From positions 248,001-312,000 of the forward strand of contig CAWFRO010000006.1 in NCBI GenBank assembly GCA_963818225.1: a stretch of DNA of 64,000 nt, in the 5' to 3' direction. Both the position numbers and the translations under genes were made by a program. The first letter of the stretch is position 1. Each line of letters opens with the position of its first letter. Of this stretch, positions 16,867-25,477 are shown piece after piece. Under the pieces are notes generated by a model. It saw only the letters and a program-made list of their open reading frames with translations, did no database searches and was not told the DNA's origin. The DNA is from Palsa-504 sp963818225. GTDB lineage: Bacteria; Actinomycetota; Actinomycetes; Streptosporangiales; Streptosporangiaceae.

Positions 16867-17520
16867 ATGAGCGAGTTGACGTACGGCTCCGCCGGAGCGG
16901 CGACCCGGGACCGTACCCACACCCTGTTCAGCCAGACGATGGGGTACGTAGCGGTCACCACCGGCTTGTTCGCGCTGGGTGCCTACCTGGGACGCAACCT
17001 GTCGCACGGCTGGGCCTTCGTCTGGTACATCGTCGCCTTCGGCTGCCTCATCGCCATGAACTTCACGGTCAAGCGATCCTCGGCGACCTCCACGGTGCTG
17101 CTGCTGATCGTCGGCCTGGGGCTCGGCCTGGCGCTCGCGCCGACCCTGACCTACTACGCGAGCATGAACCCGCAAGCGCTGTGGCAGGCCGGCGGCGCTA
17201 CCGCCTTGTTCATCGCGGGCTTCGGCGCGGCCGGCTACGCGACCCGGCGAGACCTGTCCGGGCTCGCCCGGCTGTGCTTCTGGGCCCTGCTCGCCCTTAT
17301 CGTGTTCGGCATCGTGGCGATCTTCGTCCGGATCCCGCACAGCGAGCTGATCTACTCCGTGCTCGGGCTGGTGATCTTCGCGGGCCTGACCATGTTCGAC
17401 TTCCAGCGGCTGCGCCGGTCAAGCGACCTTGACTCCGCCCCGCTGCTCGCCGCGTCGATCTTCCTCGACGCGCTCAACGTGTTCCTGTTCTTCCTGCGCA
17501 TCTTCTCCCGCAGCAACTGA
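16867..17520 (+). CDS. Bax inhibitor-1 family (YccA/YbhL-like) membrane protein
   Basis: A 217-aa protein with seven predicted hydrophobic helices in the Bax inhibitor-1/TMBIM arrangement. Family features are FSQTMGYVAVTTGLFALGAY at the start, a YYASMNPQALWQAGGATALF segment and the C-terminal SIFLDALNVFLFFLRIFS. Members are membrane proteins proposed as pH-sensitive calcium leak channels; the bacterial role is poorly defined. AAAGGACTCTC precedes the ATG, a modest ribosome site. Confidence 0.88.
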   Translation: MSELTYGSAGAATRDRTHTLFSQTMGYVAVTTGLFALGAYLGRNLSHGWAFVWYIVAFGCLIAMNFTVKRSSATSTVLLLIVGLGLGLALAPTLTYYASMNPQALWQAGGATALFIAGFGAAGYATRRDLSGLARLCFWALLALIVFGIVAIFVRIPHSELIYSVLGLVIFAGLTMFDFQRLRRSSDLDSAPLLAASIFLDALNVFLFFLRIFSRSN

Positions 17521-17567
17521 ACGCCCTCGGTGTGCGGTGAGCCGGCCGGACAGCTGACAATAGGAGG

Positions 17568-19214
17568 GTGGGGCTGCGCAGCGCGCTGGTGAAGCCGGTC
17601 AGGTGGATCTGGTCGGTCCGGGGAGCGATGCTGCTGTGCGGCGCGCTGCTGGTGCTCACCTTCCCCGCCGTCAACGCCGGGTACCTGGCCTGGTTCGGGC
17701 TGGTCCCGGGGCTGGTGCTCATCGCCAGGTCGCCGACCGCGCGCGAGGGCGGGATCCGCGCCTGGTGGCTGGGGACCGGCTACCTGATCGCGGCCCTGTA
17801 CTGGATGGCCCCCGAGATCGGGCCCGCCGTGCTGCTGGTCGCGGCGGTGTTCGGCGTGCTGTGGATACCGTTCGGGGTAGCCGCGCAGAAGCTGCTGCGG
17901 ACCCCGTTGTCCTGGCCACGGGCGCTGGCCGCGCTGGTGGTGGTGCCCAGCTGCTGGCTGCTCACCGAATGGCTGCGCTCCTGGCAGGCGCTCGGCGGCC
18001 CGTGGGCCGTGTTCGGCGTCAGCCAGTGGCAGCATCCCGCCATGCTCGCGCTCGCCTCCGTCGGCGGGGTCTGGCTCATCAGCTTCGCGCTCGTGCTCGC
18101 CAACGTGGCCATCGTCCTCGCGCTGGCGTCCCTGCCGCGGGTCGGCGCCGCCGTCCTGCCCGGTGCTTCGCCGCGGTCCGGCCTGGCCGTCCTCGGCGCG
18201 GCCGCCGCCCTGGCCAGCATCGGCGCCGGGCCGCTGGCCTTCGCGCTCACCCCGCCCAGCCCCGCCGTCAGGCAGGTCAGCATCGCCCTGGTGCAGCCCG
18301 GCGTGATCAACAACCCGAGCCCGGGCTCGGACGCCTCGGAGGCGCTGACCGGCCAGCTGAGCCAGGTCGGCACCCTGGGCGGAGTCCGGCCGGACCTGAT
18401 CGTCTGGGGCGAGAGCAGCATCGCGGTCGACCTCACCCTGCCGTCCTCGGCCGCCGCGCTGCGCCAGATCGAGGCGCTGTCCGCGGCCGACGGGGCCGAC
18501 ATCCTGGTCAGCCAGGACGCCACGGTTCCCGGCAAGGGCCATGAGAAGTGGTCGGTCCTGGTCAGCCCGGCCGGGATCCAGGGCATCTACGTCAAGACGC
18601 GGCTGGTGCCGTTCGGTGAGTACATCCCGTTCCGGCAGCAGCTCGGCTGGCTCACCAAGATCAGCAAGGCGGCATCGTCGAACATGGTGCCCGGCACCGG
18701 CGCCCACCTGCTGTACGCGACGGACCGGCAGGGCCGCCCGCTGCCCATCGGCGTGCTGGTCTGCTTCGAGTCCGCGTTCCCCGACATGTCCCGGGTGGAT
18801 ACCGACAAGGGCGCCCAGCTGATCGTGTACCAGTCGGCGACCTCCACGTTCCAGGGCACCTGGGGACCTGACCAGCACGCCTCCCTCGGGGCGGTGCGCG
18901 CAGCCGAGACCGGCCGCCCGGTGGTCCAGGCCGCGCTGACCGGCGACACGGTGGCCTACGATGCCCGGGGCCGGCTGCTGGCCTGGATGGGCCAGTCCGG
19001 CCACGGCGTGGTCACGGTCCGGCTGGGCCTGCCTGCCGCGTCGGCCCGGACCGTCTACGACCGGCTCGGCGACTACGTCCCGTGGACGGCAGTGGCCATC
19101 GCCGTGATCGCGGCGTTGGTCATGTTTGCGAATTCTCGCGGGCTTCCTGGCCGGAGAGCTGGTATCGGGCGCGGCCATGAGGCACAATATGTAGGGCAGT
19201 CCGTGCCAAGCTGA
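17568..19214 (+). CDS. lnt: Apolipoprotein N-acyltransferase
   Basis: Adds the third acyl chain to the N-terminal Cys of lipoproteins in the membrane. The 548-aa protein has several N-terminal membrane helices and a nitrilase-like catalytic domain whose triad is visible: Glu in VWGESS (about residue 281), Lys in VKTRLVPFGEYIPF (about 342) and Cys in LVCFES (about 399). A final helix lies near the C-terminus (AVAIAVIAALVMF). The annotated GTG 17568 directly abuts AGGAGG, which is too close; GTG 17589 in the same frame is a candidate start, though 21 bases from that site. Confidence 0.92.
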   Translation: MGLRSALVKPVRWIWSVRGAMLLCGALLVLTFPAVNAGYLAWFGLVPGLVLIARSPTAREGGIRAWWLGTGYLIAALYWMAPEIGPAVLLVAAVFGVLWIPFGVAAQKLLRTPLSWPRALAALVVVPSCWLLTEWLRSWQALGGPWAVFGVSQWQHPAMLALASVGGVWLISFALVLANVAIVLALASLPRVGAAVLPGASPRSGLAVLGAAAALASIGAGPLAFALTPPSPAVRQVSIALVQPGVINNPSPGSDASEALTGQLSQVGTLGGVRPDLIVWGESSIAVDLTLPSSAAALRQIEALSAADGADILVSQDATVPGKGHEKWSVLVSPAGIQGIYVKTRLVPFGEYIPFRQQLGWLTKISKAASSNMVPGTGAHLLYATDRQGRPLPIGVLVCFESAFPDMSRVDTDKGAQLIVYQSATSTFQGTWGPDQHASLGAVRAAETGRPVVQAALTGDTVAYDARGRLLAWMGQSGHGVVTVRLGLPAASARTVYDRLGDYVPWTAVAIAVIAALVMFANSRGLPGRRAGIGRGHEAQYVGQSVPS

Positions 19215-19255
19215 CGAGGCCGCTGGGGAAGGCGAATCTCGTCTTAGGAGGCACG

Positions 19256-19750
19256 GTGTCCGCACATGGTGTTCTGTACGTTCATTCCGCGCCCTCGGCG
19301 CTCTGCTCGCACATCGAGTGGGCGGTCGCGCGAATAGTGGGGGTGCCTGTCAGCATGCCCTGGGTCAGCCAGTCGGCTTCCCCGGGATCGCTGCGGGCCG
19401 AGCTCGACTGGCAGACGCGGCCAGGCACGGCGGGAGCGATCGCGTCCGAGCTGGCCGGATGGAACCGGCTCAGGTTCGAGGTCACCGAGGACGGCACGCC
19501 CGGCTGTGACGGCGTGCGCTACTGCTACACGCCTGACCTCGGCACCTTCACCGCGATCACGGCGGCCAACGGCGACATCATGGTGCCGGAGAACCGGCTC
19601 CGCGCCGCCATGACGCTGGCTGCGCAGGCAGGCGTCGCGTCGCTGGAGGACGAGCTCGCCCGGCTGCTCGGCACGGCGTGGGACAACGAGCTCGAGCCGT
19701 TCCGCCGCGCCGCCGATGGCGCCCCGGTCCGCTGGCTCAGCGCGATATAG
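19256..19750 (+). CDS. DUF3145 family protein
   Basis: A 164-aa soluble protein of an actinobacteria-restricted family of unknown function. Typical blocks are GVLYVHSAPSALCSHIEWA at the N-terminus, LRFEVTEDGTPGCDGVRYCYTPDLG in the middle and NGDIMVPENRLR after it. GTG 19256 has AGGAGG upstream at good distance. A strong hairpin (19752-19772) directly after the stop probably ends the transcript. Confidence 0.9.
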   Translation: MSAHGVLYVHSAPSALCSHIEWAVARIVGVPVSMPWVSQSASPGSLRAELDWQTRPGTAGAIASELAGWNRLRFEVTEDGTPGCDGVRYCYTPDLGTFTAITAANGDIMVPENRLRAAMTLAAQAGVASLEDELARLLGTAWDNELEPFRRAADGAPVRWLSAI

Positions 19751-19751
19751 C

Positions 19752-19772
19752 CCAGGGGGGCGACCCCCCTGG
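19752..19772. terminator. Hairpin after the DUF3145 gene
   Basis: CCAGGGGGG / CCCCCCTGG forms a 9-base-pair perfect stem with a three-base CGA loop immediately downstream of the DUF3145 stop and between two convergent genes (DUF3145 and guaB1). There is no T tract, as is common for actinomycete terminators. It could serve both directions. Confidence 0.65.
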
Positions 19773-19850
19773 AACCCCCCGCATTCCCGCGGCGGTGCCG
19801 ACCGTAGTATCGCGCCGCCGGGGGGCCGTCGGCCCCGCGGGGGCGCGATG

Positions 19851-21288
19851 TCACCAGCTGGTGGGGACGGGGAGGCCTTCGCTGTAGCCGGAGGCGCTCT
19901 GCACGCCTACTACGGCGCGGTCGGCGAACTCGGCCAGATTCCGGGCGCCGGCGTAGGTGCAGGAGGAGCGCAGGCCGGCCACGATCATGTCGATCAGGTC
20001 CTCCACACCGGGCCGCATCGGATCCAGGTACATGCGCGCCGAGGAGATACCCTCCTCGAACAGCTCCTTGCGGGCCCGCTCGAAGGAGGAGTCGCTGGCC
20101 GAGCGCAGCCGCACCGCCCGCGCCGAGGCCATCCCGAAGCTCTCCTTGTACAGCTGCCCGTCCGGCGACCGGAACGCGTCGCCGGGGGACTCGTAGGTGC
20201 CGGCGAACCAGGACCCGATCATGACGCTCGACGCGCCCGCGGCCAGGGCCAGGGCCACGTCCCGCGGATGCCGGACTCCGCCGTCGGCCCAGATGGACGC
20301 GCCGAGCCGCCGGGCCTCCCCGGCGCACTCCAGCACCGCGGAGAACTGCGGCCGCCCCACCCCGGTCATCATCCGGGTCGTGCACATCGCGCCCGGCCCC
20401 ACGCCGACCTTCACGATGTCCGCGCCCGCGGCCACCAGGTCGGCGACCCCGCCCGCGGTGACCACGTTGCCCGCCACCACCGGGACCGCGGGCGCCAGGT
20501 CACGCACCGCCTTCAGGGCGTACATCATCTTCTCCTGGTGCCCGTGCGCGGTGTCGACGACCAGCACGTCGGCGACCGACGTCGAGCAGCAGCTTGGCCT
20601 TGGCCGCCACGTCGCCGTTTACCCCGAGGGCGGCGCCGACCCGCAGCCGTCCGGAGGCATCGGCGGCGGGGGAGTAGAGCGTCGCCCGCAGCGCCCCGGT
20701 CCGGGTCATGACGCCCAGGCAGCGGCCCGAGCCGTCGACCACCGGCGCCAGCCGGTGCCGTCCGTCGTGCAGCATCGAGAACGCCTGCTCGGGCGGCGTC
20801 CCGGCGGGCAGCGTGAACGGGTCGGCTGACATGACCTGGCGCAGCTGGGTGAACCGGTCTACGCCCATGCAGTCGGCCTCGGTGACCACGCCGACCGGGC
20901 GCCCGTCCTCGACCACCACCACCGCGTTGTGCGCCCGCTTGGGCAGCAAGCTCAGCGCATCCCCCGCGGTATCGGTCGGCGCCAGCGTCAGCGCGGTCTC
21001 CATCACCAGATCCCGGGACTTGACCCAGCTGATCACGTCCGCGACCACGTCCGCCGGGATGTCCTGGGGGATGATGGCCAGGCCGCCCCGCCGGGCGATG
21101 GTCTCCGCCATCCGCCGCCCGGACACCGCGGTCATGTTGGCCGTCACGATCGGGATGGTGGCGCCGCTGCCGTCCGCGGTGGCCAGATCCACGTCCAGCC
21201 GCGAGCCCACCCCCGACCGGCTGGGCACCATGAAGACGTCGCTGTAGGTCAGGTCATACTCGGGTGTCGTCCCGTTCAGAAATCGCAC
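19851..21288 (-). pseudogene. guaB1: GuaB1-type IMP dehydrogenase-family protein, frameshifted
   Basis: Actinobacterial GuaB1 family (IMPDH/GMP reductase fold; mycobacterial members act as GMP reductase). The N-terminal piece starts at GTG 21288 (VRFLNGTTPEYDLTYSDVFM), contains TANMTAVSGRRMAE and a CBS pair (AVVVVEDGRPVGVVTEADC; APVVDGSGRCLGVMT), and reaches AAKAKLLLDVG. The C-terminal piece resumes in another frame with VLVVDTAHGHQEKMM, the catalytic loop GPGAMCTTRMMTGVG and GSWFAGTYESPGD, ending at 19851. Removing one base near 20574 gives LLDVGADVLVVDTAHG, which fits the family exactly. The rest is well conserved, so a sequencing or assembly error is as likely as a true mutation. Confidence 0.88.
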
Positions 21289-21320
21289 ATACCGATTCTT
21301 CCCGAACGCGGCCGGTGTTA

Positions 21321-21326
21321 TAGCCT
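21321..21326 (+). promoter_or_regulatory. Probable leaderless -10 box of folP-like gene
   Basis: TAGCCT (TANNNT) lies eight bases before GTG 21335, the spacing seen at actinobacterial leaderless promoters. No ribosome site precedes the GTG. Confidence 0.4.
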
Positions 21327-21334
21327 CCGTCGGT

Positions 21335-22202
21335 GTGGGATACCCGCGCCCGGCTGGACCGCAGCGGACGCTGCGGCTGGGTACCCGGGAGTGGCACCCC
21401 GGCTCGTTCGGCATCATGGCCGTGATCAACCGGACGCCCGATTCGTTCTTCGACCGCGGCAGCACCCGGGAGTACGGTGCCGCGCTCGAGGCGGCCAGCC
21501 GGGCGGTGGCTGACGGGGCTGACATCCTCGACATCGGCGGGGTACGGGCCGGCCCGGGCGAGGAGGTAAGCCCCGCGGCGGAGATCGACCGGGTCGCAGG
21601 CCTGGTCGCAGCCCTCCGCGAGCGCCATCCAGACGTCGTGATCAGCGTCGACACCTGGCGCGCCGAGGTGGGCGAGGTCGTCGCCCAGGCCGGCGCGGAC
21701 CTGCTCAACGACGCCTGGGGCGGTGCCGACCCCGCGCTGGCCGAGGTGGCGGCCCGGCACGGCACCGGGCTGGTCTGCTCCCACGCAGGCGGCCTGGCGC
21801 CCCGCACCCGCCCGCACCGGCCGGCCTACGGCGATGTCATGGGCGAAGTGATCACCTACGTCACGAATTATGCCGAACGGGCTGTGGCCGTGGGGGTCCC
21901 CCCGTGCGCCATCCTGGTGGATCCCGCGCACGACTTCGGCAAGAACACGTGGCAATCGCTCGAGCTCACCCGGCGCCTGGGCGAGCTGGCCGGCACCGTG
22001 CTGGCCGGTGCTGGTCGCGGTCGCGGACAAGGACTTCATCGGCGAGACCCTCGCCCTGCCGGTCGACCAGCGCGCCGAGGGGACGATCGCCACCCTGGCC
22101 ATATGCGCCTGGCTTGGCGCCCGCGTCTTCCGCGTCCACAACGTCCCCGCCGCCCGCGAGGCCCTCGACGCCGTGGCCAGCCTGCAACCCCCGGCGACCT
22201 GA
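21335..22202 (+). pseudogene. Dihydropteroate synthase-family protein (FolP2-like), frameshifted
   Basis: Pterin-binding TIM barrel related to dihydropteroate synthase. Frame 1 gives FGIMAVINRTPDSFFDRG, ILDIGGVRAGPGEEV, ISVDTWRAEVGE, LLNDAWGG and ILVDPAHDFGKNTWQSLEL. After AGT the sequence continues in another frame as WPVLVAVADKDFIGETL, then RAEGTIATLAICAWLGARVFRVHNV. Deleting one T near 21999 joins the parts as AGTGWPVLVAVADKDF, matching the family. In the uncorrected frame translation would run on to 22279. The NRTPDSFFDRG motif suggests the FolP2-like paralogue rather than the main folate enzyme. It is divergent from guaB1 with 46 bases between starts. Confidence 0.85.
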
Positions 22203-22244
22203 CCGGGCCGCGCCGTACCCGTCACAGCGGCAACGCGGGCCAGA

Positions 22245-22955
22245 TCACGAAACGGCCAGGCCGAAGGCGGCGAAGATAATGTCCGCGATCCGGTCGGCCA
22301 TCTCGTCTTCCGGGAGCTGGACCTCGGCGCTGATCAGGTAGTTCACCCGCTCGAGCATCATCAGGCAGGCCACCGCGGTGAGCTCGGCGCGCTCCTGGTG
22401 CCGCCCGGCCGCCTCGGCGGCAGCGGTCATGCCGGTGGTCATGGACTCCGCGATGGAAAAGAACAGCTGCAGCCCGTCGCCGAACACCGCCTCCGGCACC
22501 AGGTCGGCCTGGCTGAGGATACGGATCACGGTGGCGTGCGCCGCGTAGGCCCGGAAGAACTTCCTGACCCACTGGCGCAGCACGGACAGCCCGGTCTCGT
22601 CGCTGGTCACCACCGGGAAGTCGCCTGCCACGATTTCCATGTCGTGCAGCGCGTCCTTCAGCAGCGCCTTGAACAGGTCTTCCTTATTGGAGAAGTACAG
22701 ATAGAAGGTCCCGTGGGAGATCCCGGCCCGGCGCACGACGTCATCGACGCGCACGCCGTGGAACCCGCGATTCTCGAACTCGATCATGCCCGCCTCGAGC
22801 AGGCGGCGGACGGTCTCCCGCCCCTGTGCGCGCAGCTCGCGGTCCTGGGCGGGAGCGCCCCCTCCCAGCGACGGCCTGGCGGGCTGTTTTCTCGCCGGCC
22901 GCCCTGACCCGCGTGGCCCGGCGCTGGCGGGACCGCGACTTGCCTCCTGGCTCAT
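22245..22955 (-). CDS. TetR-family transcriptional regulator
   Basis: A 236-aa regulator. The helix-turn-helix is at about residues 50-95 (TVRRLLEAGMIEFENRGFHGVRVDDVVRRAGISHGTFYLYFSNKEDLF), followed by a ligand-binding helical domain (RQWVRKFFRAYAAHATVIRILSQ and others). The first 40 residues are a basic, Pro/Gly-rich extension. ATG 22955 has a TACTCT box six bases upstream and no ribosome site, fitting a leaderless transcript. It is divergent from an AlkZ-like gene; target unknown. Confidence 0.9.
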   Translation of the reverse strand: MSQEASRGPASAGPRGSGRPARKQPARPSLGGGAPAQDRELRAQGRETVRRLLEAGMIEFENRGFHGVRVDDVVRRAGISHGTFYLYFSNKEDLFKALLKDALHDMEIVAGDFPVVTSDETGLSVLRQWVRKFFRAYAAHATVIRILSQADLVPEAVFGDGLQLFFSIAESMTTGMTAAAEAAGRHQERAELTAVACLMMLERVNYLISAEVQLPEDEMADRIADIIFAAFGLAVS

Positions 22956-22961
22956 AGCAAG

Positions 22962-22967
22962 AGAGTA
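22962..22967 (-). promoter_or_regulatory. Probable leaderless -10 box of TetR gene
   Basis: On the minus strand TACTCT is followed by six bases and then ATG 22955. TANNNT at this distance is the usual actinobacterial leaderless promoter form, and there is no purine-rich ribosome site. Confidence 0.45.
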
Positions 22968-23046
22968 GCCGTCCTGATCATCCCCGCTCGCCATTCGGTG
23001 AAGGCCGCGCCGCCTTCCGGCCCGGATCCATGGCCGGTGACGCTGC

Positions 23047-23052
23047 TACAGT
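23047..23052 (+). promoter_or_regulatory. Probable leaderless -10 box of AlkZ-like gene
   Basis: TACAGT (TANNNT) precedes GTG 23060 by seven bases. This supports GTG 23060 as the start rather than ATG 23030, which lies upstream of the box. The divergent TetR gene has a similar arrangement about 100 bases away. Confidence 0.45.
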
Positions 23053-23059
23053 TCGAGCG

Positions 23060-24199
23060 GTGAGCGGTGCGGCGGTGCTGAGCCGGCGGGCGCTTAACCG
23101 CGCGCTGCTCAGCCGGCAGCTGCTGCTCGGGCGGCCCGAACTGCCGTCCGCACCAGACGGCCGGCGGGCCGCGGTGATCGGGGCCGTCGAGCAACTGATC
23201 GGGCTGCAGGCTCAGGCGCCCTTCCCGCCCTATTACGGCCTGTGGTCACGGCTCGGCGGGTTCGGGCCCGCGGACCTGGCCGCGCTGATCACCGACCGCA
23301 GCGTGGTCAGGATCGCGCTGATGCGCGGGACCATCCACCTGGTGTCGGCCCGGGATTGCCTGCCGCTGCGCCGGCTGCTCCAGCCGGTACTCGACCGCGG
23401 CCTGCGTGGCACCTACGGCAAGCAGCTGGCCGGGGCGGACGCCGCGGCCGTGGCCGCGGCCGGGCGCGAGCTGGTCGACGCCGAGCCGATGACGTTCAGC
23501 CAGCTCGGCCACGCCCTGGCCGGGCGCTGGCCGGATCATCCGCCCGCCGCACTGGCGCAGGCGGTACGGGCGCACGTCCCGCTCGTGCAGGTGCCGCCCC
23601 GCGCCGTCTGGGGGCGGGCCGGGCCGTCGCGGCACACCTCCGCCGAGCGCTGGCTCGGTCACCCGGACGACGCCGCGGCGGGGCCTGCGCTCACACTGGC
23701 CGGGCTGGTGACGCGGTACCTGGGCGCGTTCGGTCCGGCGTCGGGGCGCGACGTGGCGGCGTGGTCCGGCCTGACCGGCCTGGGCCCGGTGCTGGAGCGC
23801 CTCCGGCCGTCCCTGGTCACCTTCCGCGACGAGCGGGGAGCCGAGCTTTTCGACCTGCCGTCGGCGCCGCGCCCGGGCGAGGACGAGCCTGCGCCGGTCC
23901 GGCTGACCGCCGAGTTCGACAACCTCCTGCTCTCCCACGCCGACCGGTCCCGGGTGATCCACCCCGAGTACATGAGGCGGTTCTACACCATCAACGGGAT
24001 CTTCCCTGGATCGGTCCTGATCGACGGGTTCGTAGCCGGGATGTGGCGGCTGGCGCGGGCCAAGGGCACCGCAACGCTCACCATCGAGCTGTTCGCGTCC
24101 GCCCGGGAGCGGGATGACGTCGCCGACGAAGCCAGGCGCATGCTGGCCTTCTGCGCGCCGGAGAGCACTCACGGCGTCCGTTTCGCTCCTATTGCGTGA
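23060..24199 (+). CDS. Winged-helix DNA glycosylase AlkZ-like protein
   Basis: A 379-aa member of the HTH_42 (YcaQ/AlkZ) superfamily, whose studied members unhook interstrand crosslinks or excise alkylated bases. The QxQ-type catalytic motif is visible as GLQAQAPFPPYYGLWSRL near residue 45. Further blocks are LMRGTIHLVSARDC, RDVAAWSGLTGL and the C-terminal EFDNLLLSHADRSRVIHPEY with FPGSVLIDGFVAGMW. It is divergent from a TetR gene that may regulate it. In actinomycetes such genes sometimes accompany DNA-damaging secondary metabolites, but no biosynthetic cluster is seen here. Confidence 0.85.
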   Translation: MSGAAVLSRRALNRALLSRQLLLGRPELPSAPDGRRAAVIGAVEQLIGLQAQAPFPPYYGLWSRLGGFGPADLAALITDRSVVRIALMRGTIHLVSARDCLPLRRLLQPVLDRGLRGTYGKQLAGADAAAVAAAGRELVDAEPMTFSQLGHALAGRWPDHPPAALAQAVRAHVPLVQVPPRAVWGRAGPSRHTSAERWLGHPDDAAAGPALTLAGLVTRYLGAFGPASGRDVAAWSGLTGLGPVLERLRPSLVTFRDERGAELFDLPSAPRPGEDEPAPVRLTAEFDNLLLSHADRSRVIHPEYMRRFYTINGIFPGSVLIDGFVAGMWRLARAKGTATLTIELFASARERDDVADEARRMLAFCAPESTHGVRFAPIA

Positions 24200-24313
24200 T
24201 CTTCCCAGGTCCCGGCGGTACTGGTGACTCGTTGAGCAAAGCTGAAGATCTCGGTAAGAAGTCCCGCCCAGCCTTTCTGCTGGCGTCCCGGGCCTTATAT
24301 TGTCGAAGACATT

Positions 24314-25477
24314 GTGCTGTCATTTCCCCTGCGTCGAGCGGCCCTGGCCGTGATAGTCACGGCCGGGATGGGTCTTGGCCTAGGCGGATACGCAGCTCAG
24401 ACGGCTTATGCGGCCGTGGAAGCCCCGGCCGGGGGCCCGCCCTCCTCGCACGTCTCGTCGGCCCTGGTGCCTGGCCCGGCGGCGAGCGCGGGACCATCCG
24501 CGTCCGGCGGGCCCGGCTCCCGGCAGCAGCTGGTGCCGGACCTCATCGCCGGAGTCCGGGGCGGGATCACCGCCGCGCAGGTGGCCAGGATCAGGAAGCT
24601 GGGCGGCGTGGCGGCGGTGCTGCCCGTTGACGGCGGCAAGGTCATGGTGAACGGCCGCAGCGCCGACGTCCTCGGCGTCTCGCCGCAGGCCTTCAGGCCC
24701 TGGACGCCGCTGGCCACCGCCGCCTCGGCGGCGGTGTGGTCGGGCTTGGCCAAGGGCGAGCTCATCAGCACCCGCGCCGCGGCCAGCAAGCTCAAGCTGG
24801 CCGCGGGGAAGGCGTATCCGGTCTCGGCGGCGGTCCGCGAGCAGGTGCTGTTCGGCGGGCCGGCCGCGCTCAGCGTGCCCGGCGCTGACGCGATCGTGAA
24901 CCTCACCCGGTCCGCCCAGCTCGGGCTGGCCAAGAACTTCGCCGTCTTGATCAACGCGCCGACGGCCAACCTCAAGACGCTGATCGGCCAGGTCCAGTCG
25001 GTCATCGGCACGCACGGCCAGGTCGTGAACCTGGTGGACTACTCCCTGGTCACAGAGGGCCAGCAGCCGGTCGAGGTCAATGCCCCGGCGGGTGTGCCCG
25101 CGAACTGGGTCGACCTGTTCAAGGAGTCGGCCGCGAAGTACTGCCCGGGCCTGCCGTGGACCGTGCTGGCCGCGATCGGCGAGATCGAGAGCGGTGACGG
25201 CGCCAACGACGGCCCGTCGAGCGCCGGAGCGGAAGGCCCCATGCAGTTCCTCCCGTCCACCTGGGCGATCTGGGGCACCGACGGGTTCGGCCCGCCGGGT
25301 GCGCCGGACATCATGAACCCGCTGGACGCCGTGCCGGCGGCCGCGCGGCTGCTGTGCGCCTCCGGCGGCGGAAGCAGCGCCACGCTGGCCGGGGCGATCT
25401 TCAGCTACAACCACGCGACCTGGTACGTCAGCGAGGTGCTGGCCCTGGCCAGCGAGTACGCCCGCAACAACGCCTAA
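24314..25477 (+). CDS. Secreted lytic transglycosylase-domain protein
   Basis: A 387-aa exported peptidoglycan enzyme. Residues 1-33 form a signal peptide (LRRAALAVIVTAGMGLGLGG, cleavage near AYA-AVEA), followed by an Ala/Pro/Ser/Gly linker, a domain of unknown role (about residues 75-255) and a C-terminal SLT-like domain. The catalytic Glu is about residue 292 in GEIESGDG, followed by SSAGAEGPMQFLPSTWAIWGTDG and the closing GAIFSYNHATWYVSEVL. It cleaves the MurNAc-GlcNAc bond in related proteins. GTG 24314 lacks a strong ribosome site. It is convergent with an MFS gene; their ends overlap by four bases. Confidence 0.88.
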   Translation: MLSFPLRRAALAVIVTAGMGLGLGGYAAQTAYAAVEAPAGGPPSSHVSSALVPGPAASAGPSASGGPGSRQQLVPDLIAGVRGGITAAQVARIRKLGGVAAVLPVDGGKVMVNGRSADVLGVSPQAFRPWTPLATAASAAVWSGLAKGELISTRAAASKLKLAAGKAYPVSAAVREQVLFGGPAALSVPGADAIVNLTRSAQLGLAKNFAVLINAPTANLKTLIGQVQSVIGTHGQVVNLVDYSLVTEGQQPVEVNAPAGVPANWVDLFKESAAKYCPGLPWTVLAAIGEIESGDGANDGPSSAGAEGPMQFLPSTWAIWGTDGFGPPGAPDIMNPLDAVPAAARLLCASGGGSSATLAGAIFSYNHATWYVSEVLALASEYARNNA

